Source of the DNA: Zygnema cylindricum
Lineage: Eukaryota; Streptophyta; Zygnematophyceae; Zygnematales; Zygnemataceae
NCBI GenBank assembly: GCA_037447655.1
Contig: JBBHKE010002936.1
Location: 1-57,261, forward strand
Length of the DNA: 57,261 bases
Direction: 5' to 3'
Shown: one piece after another, positions 52,090 through 57,261 of the stretch
Position numbering within the stretch: position 1 is the stretch's first letter
Layout of the letters: every line of letters begins with the position of its first letter
Made by a program: the position numbers and the translations under genes
Notes under the pieces: generated by a model
What the model was told of the DNA's origin: nothing
Database searches by the model: none
What the model saw: the letters and a program-made list of their open reading frames with translations, nothing else

Positions 52090-52300
52090 TCCATCTCTCA
52101 CCCCCTCCCCCTCTCTTTCCCTCCCTCTCCCTCTCCCTCTCCCTCTCCCTCTCATCACTTTCCTCAAATCTGTTCTCATCATCTCTCTGTTACTTTTCGT
52201 TGTCAGACTCATCCCTCTCCCTCTCTGTCTCTCCCTCCCCCCTTCTCTCTCTCTCTTCCTTCATCTCTCCCTCTCATCTTTCCCACTGTCCGTCTTTTCA
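52090..52300 (+). repeat. CT-rich tract before the polyamine oxidase acceptor
   Basis: CTCCCTCTCCCT sequence interrupted by about 40 mixed bases; ends about 10 bp before the AG at 52308-52309 and forms an overlong polypyrimidine tract. Confidence 0.9.
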
Positions 52301-52309
52301 TATTCCCAG

Positions 52310-53071
52310 GTTGGAGTTTGGGGCGAAAACGCTTTAGGGCTCGAGGTTGCCTGGGATCCCATCGAATCCGAGACTCAAAAAAATTGTCCTTTGTGGCACG
52401 GTGTAGCGGATGGATTTCCACCCTTAGATGAAGATCCGACGGCCGAAGATCCGTTTGTGGAGATTCCGTTGGTTGAAAATCTGACGGCTGTAAATGAATC
52501 TGTGGAATATCGGACGGTTGAAAGTATTCCAGTCTGGACGAGAAAGTTGTATGCTTTCCATCCCATCAATGTCCGGTCTCCGGTGATCGTGACGTGGCTA
52601 GCAGGGAGGGAGGCGGTTATGATGGAGCAACAAACCGACGAGAAGGTTATGGAGGATTGTATGAATGTGATTGCAAGATTCTTGCCAGAGCCGGAAAGAA
52701 GTCAATTGGTACAACCGACCGCTGTTTTACGATCACAATGGGGTCTAAATCCTCTATTCCGAGGCTCGTATTCGTATGTAGCTGTGGGATCTAGTGGAGA
52801 TGATATCGACATCTTAGCGAGACCTCTCCCGGATCTTAACCGTGGTTTAGACGTTAGTGAACACGGTACTTGGGAAAATTTTGAGAAGAAATGGGAGGCA
52901 AGTATTTTGAAGTGTCCGTTACAGATACTATTTGCAGGAGAGGCGACACATAGATATAGTTATTCTAACACCCACGGGGCGTTCCATGCGGGTGTCCGTG
53001 AAGCACAAAGGATATTGAAGTTGTACGGTTTAACAGTGAGTAGTTTGGCCGATGATGTGTTCACGCAATAA
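52310..53071 (+). CDS. PAO5-like polyamine oxidase, terminal exon only
   Basis: Terminal exon of 762 nt (253 residues plus stop TAA), starting after CCCAG. The C-terminal half of a flavin amine oxidase: SPVIVTWLAGREAVMMEQQT, QWGLNPLFRGSYSYVAVGSS, DDIDILARPLP and the FAD-contacting LFAGEATHRYSYSNTHGAFH. This pattern is closest to plant PAO5 (cytosolic, oxidises thermospermine and spermine). There is no peroxisomal SKL-type tail; the end is DVFTQ. The N-terminal GxGxxG dinucleotide-binding half is not found upstream, where a copia relic and repeats occupy 48.4-52.1 kb. AATAAA overlaps the stop region (53070). The exon is clean and open, so selection may be recent or ongoing; the N-terminal exons may lie elsewhere or be lost. 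Confidence 0.88.
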   Translation, partial: VGVWGENALGLEVAWDPIESETQKNCPLWHGVADGFPPLDEDPTAEDPFVEIPLVENLTAVNESVEYRTVESIPVWTRKLYAFHPINVRSPVIVTWLAGREAVMMEQQTDEKVMEDCMNVIARFLPEPERSQLVQPTAVLRSQWGLNPLFRGSYSYVAVGSSGDDIDILARPLPDLNRGLDVSEHGTWENFEKKWEASILKCPLQILFAGEATHRYSYSNTHGAFHAGVREAQRILKLYGLTVSSLADDVFTQ

Positions 53072-55379
53072 ATTTGTATTGATTATATAGATAGTGTTTA
53101 GTCAATATTATAGATTCTTTTTATGGGTTGATCTGCATGCCTGGATGTCCAACACTGTTCATAAGCCTCATTGTTATATAAAATTTATTGAACCATAATT
53201 TTAGCAGTGATAGTGTGTTATCCGATTACGTATATGACATTAGAATCGGTCTCTGGCTTTAATTCCTGCATGTTTTGTATTCAAATGGCAGTAGGTATAG
53301 AGTACAATTTGCATTACAAGTCTGAAATCTTCCTTACGGGACAAATCTCTAGGACAACTTCAATGTCGTTTTCTAGATATTTTTAGGTCTTCAGGGTTTT
53401 ATTAGTAATGCCTGCACCTAGTCTGAAGATATGAATTTTTGCTATTCAAATTGTGTTTCCGTAACGATCCAGTTTTTGAAAAGAAGTTAATTGTTCAAAT
53501 TTATTTTCTCCTCCCAAATATTTGAACCATGTTACAAGGTTTCTTTCAGGAAATGAACTAACCAAAATGTATTGTTGTAACTTCAGACTTCATTATTTAT
53601 GTAAACAGGCTGTATGTGGTAAGTACAGCTAATGCACTAGTAAACATAAATTATATGTGGTTAAATATAGTGCATTGTAAATTCACACAAATTCGAGTAA
53701 GAAAAGAAACACAAGAACACTAATTAATGCGAGCATTCGTGAGTGTGAACAAAGAAGAATAGAAACATGTGCACTGTAGATCTGAACTATGAACCTTTTG
53801 TATTTAATTTTATAATGAAGCGTAGCCGATCTTTTTCACGACAGACAAATTTTCGCTGTTCACCGCGGAATACTCTTCTCGTTAAAGAGAGGATGAGGGT
53901 ACAACAAGGAGTCCACGACTCTAAAGAGCTAATGTAGATTACTAAGGGCTACCTACACCGCGTATTGCAAATAGTGTTGATGTTTTTAAGCACTTAAAAC
54001 ATGCAATAAACTTCCCACACATGCTTGGACTTGTAATCTGACTGTGTGCGATTGAAAGGCAAAATTATGGCAAAAAAAACATTAAAATGTTAAAACTGTT
54101 TGCAACATTTCTCATTTTATTTTTTTATGTTAACTCGCGGGCCAGAGAACAAAGCAATTACCGCAACAATGTCTAATCCATACGATACAGAGGAAAAAGT
54201 AGTTAACTCAAATTCAATTAATTTTCATAAAAAATCATGCTAATACTACAACAATATATAATCCATTCACGGTACATATGCATTGGCCGATAAATAATTA
54301 TTAAATTCACTACACAAACAACACGAAGGTCCACATGTCCCTCTCGTTTCTCGGACAGTACATCGGTTAAACAATACGTGAACCTTAACGACTAAATGAG
54401 GAAAAAGGTTTGAACCCTTAAAAATGATCTGGATCGAGTATTCTAGCATCCTTCTAAAACTAATTATGTTGCTTTATGTGACTGATTAGTCAACAATATT
54501 GCAAAGAAAATGGCACCTAAAGTACAGAAATAACTTACAGAAAAAGCTCGATGAAAGGGACTCAAGTAAACATATGAGAGCTTTTACATTAAGGGTCGAT
54601 TGGAGCCTTCATAACTTTTGAACTTATTGGTTTTGACCTTAACATGAATAATTTATTAAAAATATATATCTGAAAAACCTCATGTCCAATTCATATAAAC
54701 TTTTTCTTGCAATGAGTACAAAGTGGTTGCTCTGAAAATTCATTTGCCCGAAAACCACCATCAAAAATAATTATCAGATTAGATCAATATTATTGGTGCA
54801 TCGTTAGCATCACTATCAACTTTAACATCAATTTGTTTATAAATCGTTTTACTTCGAGCTGTCAACAAAAACATTTGGAAAAAACCACTAACTTGCAAAA
54901 TTTCATCATGGTGTGAAGCTTATGTTAGAGAAAAACAGTCATTAAACATGATTATCAAGAACACAAGTACAAGAAAAATAAAAATTGTCATTCCGTTTAC
55001 CATACATTTTCAAAGACTGTCAAAATTTGTTGATTTGTAACTATTTTCCTTCAATTCATAAATACAGGAACTAAGATATGATGTAAAACAGACACAAATT
55101 GTACAAAAAGAGTGAAAGAAGACCTTAAAATCACTATTTGAGAGATCATAAGGATGATTCTTCACATTAGTACTATGAGTAACTCAACAATCGCACAATT
55201 CTCTCGTACAAGAACAGCAAATACAAACATAAGCAACAAGTTCTATGCAATAACTTTTTCTTATCCAGCATTGCCATCAAAGATCTCCTCACAAATGCAA
55301 AAATAACAAAAAAAAAAAGGTCGTGATGATTGCAAAAAAATCAAAAGAAAAAATACGAATAATGGTTTTAAAATCACAC
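53072..55379. other. Intergenic or intronic, AT-rich, nothing recognised
   Basis: No exon-like frame or repeat with clear ends. If the KHA gene continues beyond its donor at 55379, its next exon should be here on the minus strand, but none with family motifs was seen. Confidence 0.45.
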
Positions 55380-55976
55380 CTGGAAACTGATCCTCGTCTG
55401 ATGTCGCATAGATCACATCACCATCCATAATTAGTTCAATAGATGTGATTTCTGCACCAGAATTTGTAAGGAAACGAGTAAAAGTTGCTCCGAATTGTTT
55501 GGAGACGGTAAAGAAAAGCTCCTCTATAGTTGAAGGACGAAAAAAGGAACGTCCTAATTTCCTTAAATGTTTTGGAGCCCATGGGTGGTGTGGATGGATA
55601 TCGATTCTGGGAACCTCGGCAATCCAGGGAACTCCTGGACTCCTAGAAAATTGTGGACTTACTGGGGGATATTCGAGGTTCCAAAATCTATGAGGAGAAT
55701 ACGTTCTGAAACGGTTTTCCGGAATCACAATCGAGATATTAGTAGAAAAAGAAGCCCTCCTTTGTTGAGTTTGAGTCGAGGAAGAAGTCTTGGATTTTAA
55801 AGAATTGTCAAGAATCGTCTCATTTTTCTCCTCGTCCCAAGGCATGAGGAAAAACTTCAATGTTGGGAGGCTTTTTTGCTTCAAATAAGGTTTGGAGGAC
55901 ACGGAACTGTCTCGTCTCGTAGTTTCGTATAGATGGTTTTTCTTTCTTTTGTTCAACTCAAAGTCGGAGGTGGAGC
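55380..55976 (-). CDS. Exon with a KHA-like domain, gene incomplete
   Basis: An internal exon on the minus strand: the acceptor TTTTGCAG precedes 55976, and the donor CCAG|GTGTGA follows 55380. It is 597 nt, entered and left in phase 1. The first half is Ser/Lys/Thr-rich and probably disordered. The second half (about residues 120-195) reads PRIDIHPHHPW, then KLGRSFFRPSTIEELFF, then GAEITSIELIMDGDVIYAT. This matches the KHA pattern found at the C-terminus of plant AKT/KAT-type potassium channels and in some KCTD9-like BTB proteins (HxHxP, KLxxLPxSxEEL, GAEIxxIexIrDGD). Since the frame continues past the domain into another exon, a channel end is less likely. A doublecortin-like fold was considered. 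Flanking exons were not found. Confidence 0.6.
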
Positions 55977-57261
55977 CTGCAAAATTAGAAAGTTTGGGCA
56001 CGTTTAAACATCACTTTTTTGTTTTCCCTCTCCATCTCTCGTTCCCTCCCATTCCAAAACTTATCTCCCAATCCCCCTCTATCAAACCCTCCCTCTCTCT
56101 CCCACTTTCTTTCTCTCTCTCCCCCTTGACTCCTTAAGAATCTCAAATCTCCTCTATAGATACAGGTATCACTGGACTTGCTAATCACCTCTGTAACTTA
56201 TGAAAGTGATCACACTATTGGCAACAACTCAATAGTCTATGAGCATATGACTAGTGTATGGACAAAAGCACATTTCACAACAAAAATAGATTCCCCAAAA
56301 GTACTCATTTCAAGAAACAATTGCAGTTACATTGTCGCCACAAATTCCTCACATGTAACATACAGTAACAGGTATAATGGGGAGGGACAGAAAAGATTAT
56401 TTGAAGATATCTGCCCGATTCACACGTAAGTGTTTGACTCCTAAATTTTGGTAATAACCTCATTTATTGGTTCTTTTCATAATGAATTCCCTGGTTTATC
56501 GATTCTTTTCATAATGAATTCTCTCTGAGAGTTTACTGTCAATTTACGGTGTGTAATGAAATTTCACTTAACTTTTTTCTGTTACCGTACTAATGCCATA
56601 AAGGGGCCATAAAGGCGAAAGCTGTACCGTAAGATCATCATTTGCAAAACATGAGAAAATTTCAAAATGTAATCACCTTTTACAGACCTCCATACAGTCG
56701 ACAAATACTCCACATAATTTTAATAAACTAAACATTGACCTAATTGAACTCCTTCAGCCTCTTTACTCAGAGGGAGGAGGAGAGAGACGGAAGCAGAGGA
56801 AGAAGGGGAGGGGAGGGAGAGGAAGGAGAAGAAGATATTGCAGCAGATGACATGGCAGCAGATAAAGTAGGAAGGTAAAGAAAAATGGAAAGGACAAAAG
56901 GGGCAAGAGACAAAATAGTTTTTGATTAAAAAAGGGTAAAAGGTACAACAGATTGAGATCGTTAAATAGAGAAGAGAATGTCACGAAGTGACTTCTCAAG
57001 TTCTAGAAAACCGTAGATGACTTGAAAGGTCATCTGACACAAAATGTCGAAAGGGCAGGAATGCCGAAAGGGCAGGAAGATCTCTAATCAGGCGGTGGAC
57101 AGCTTAGGATCTGATCCGATACTAGATGCTAAGCGAACGCTTTAAAGTAAACAAAAAGAACAGAAAGGACAAACTGACTAATAACGTGAACTAGAATAAG
57201 ACTAACTAAATAACGAAAACTGGAATGCTAGTTTTTGTTATTAAATAAAACCAAAAATAAC
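55977..57261. other. Upstream of the KHA exon: CT tract, no exon recognised
   Basis: 56024-56130 is CT-rich on the plus strand (GA on the KHA sense strand, immediately before the acceptor). 56760-56830 is GA-rich. 57040-57080 has a short duplicated word (CGAAAGGGCAGGAATGC). No coding motif was found to the end of the window. Confidence 0.5.

Noticed and set aside
53760-55250. Further exons of the KHA or PAO genes
   Set aside because: Scanned both strands; only short AT-rich frames without family motifs or paired splice sites.
55380-55700. Doublecortin (DCX) domain
   Set aside because: The ubiquitin-like DGD/VIYAT pattern could fit, but HPHHPW, KLGRSF and GAEITSIE match the KHA pattern better.

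Overview
The window reads as nuclear DNA of a land plant. Four intron-containing genes belong to families known from plants: a SWITCH1/DYAD/AMEIOTIC1 meiotic cohesion factor, a GDPD4-like glycerophosphodiester phosphodiesterase, a long-chain (fatty) alcohol oxidase and a PAO5-like polyamine oxidase. Ty1/copia and Ty3/gypsy LTR retrotransposons, hAT elements and TA-flanked MITEs surround them. A BAH chromatin-reader region, a KHA-like exon and an unrecognised secreted-protein gene complete the set. The species cannot be told from the sequence. Introns are long and rich in (CT)n/(GA)n tracts. Two runs of exactly 10 N (13420-13429 and 31265-31274) are scaffold gaps, and each lies in repeat-rich sequence.

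Layout. 1-8.99 kb is nested, decayed LTR-retrotransposon sequence: copia RT/RNase H plus 3' LTR (+), a gag-like block, a gypsy-like LTR, a minus-strand copia that carries RNase H - LTR - gag - protease - integrase in that order, and a gypsy RT scrap. 9.0-10.2 kb holds a 216-bp MITE and an 894-bp hAT element with a perfect 8-bp target duplication. 11.3-13.2 kb carries the 5' exons of a fatty alcohol oxidase, cut off by a scaffold gap. 13.4-16.1 kb holds MITEs, two minisatellites and a 25-bp-arm hairpin. 16.1-27.4 kb (minus strand) holds the meiotic gene SWI1/DYAD. A BAH-domain coding region lies immediately upstream on the same strand, and every intron phase allows it to be the 5' half of the same gene (20 exons, 4554 nt, 1517 codons plus stop). 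27.4-33.4 kb is intergenic, with MITEs and a second hAT element. 33.5-39.9 kb is a GDPD gene that appears to lack its central catalytic exon. 42.8-47.6 kb is an orphan gene encoding a secreted, cysteine-containing protein. 48.4-52.1 kb is a plus-strand copia relic interrupted by a tRNA-like SINE and tandem repeats. 52.3-53.1 kb is the terminal exon of a PAO5-like polyamine oxidase whose FAD-binding half is not visible. 55.4-56.0 kb (minus) is a KHA-like exon.

The genes do not form a pathway; they are independent loci in a TE-rich region. The observations most worth following are the possible BAH-SWI1 fusion, the strand-biased GA-after-donor / CT-before-acceptor tracts in introns, the two hAT insertions with exact target duplications, the hairpin just downstream of SWI1, and the palindromic 28-bp minisatellite upstream of the orphan secreted gene. 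Exon borders were read by eye from GT/AG sites and phase arithmetic; no alignment or transcript data were available.
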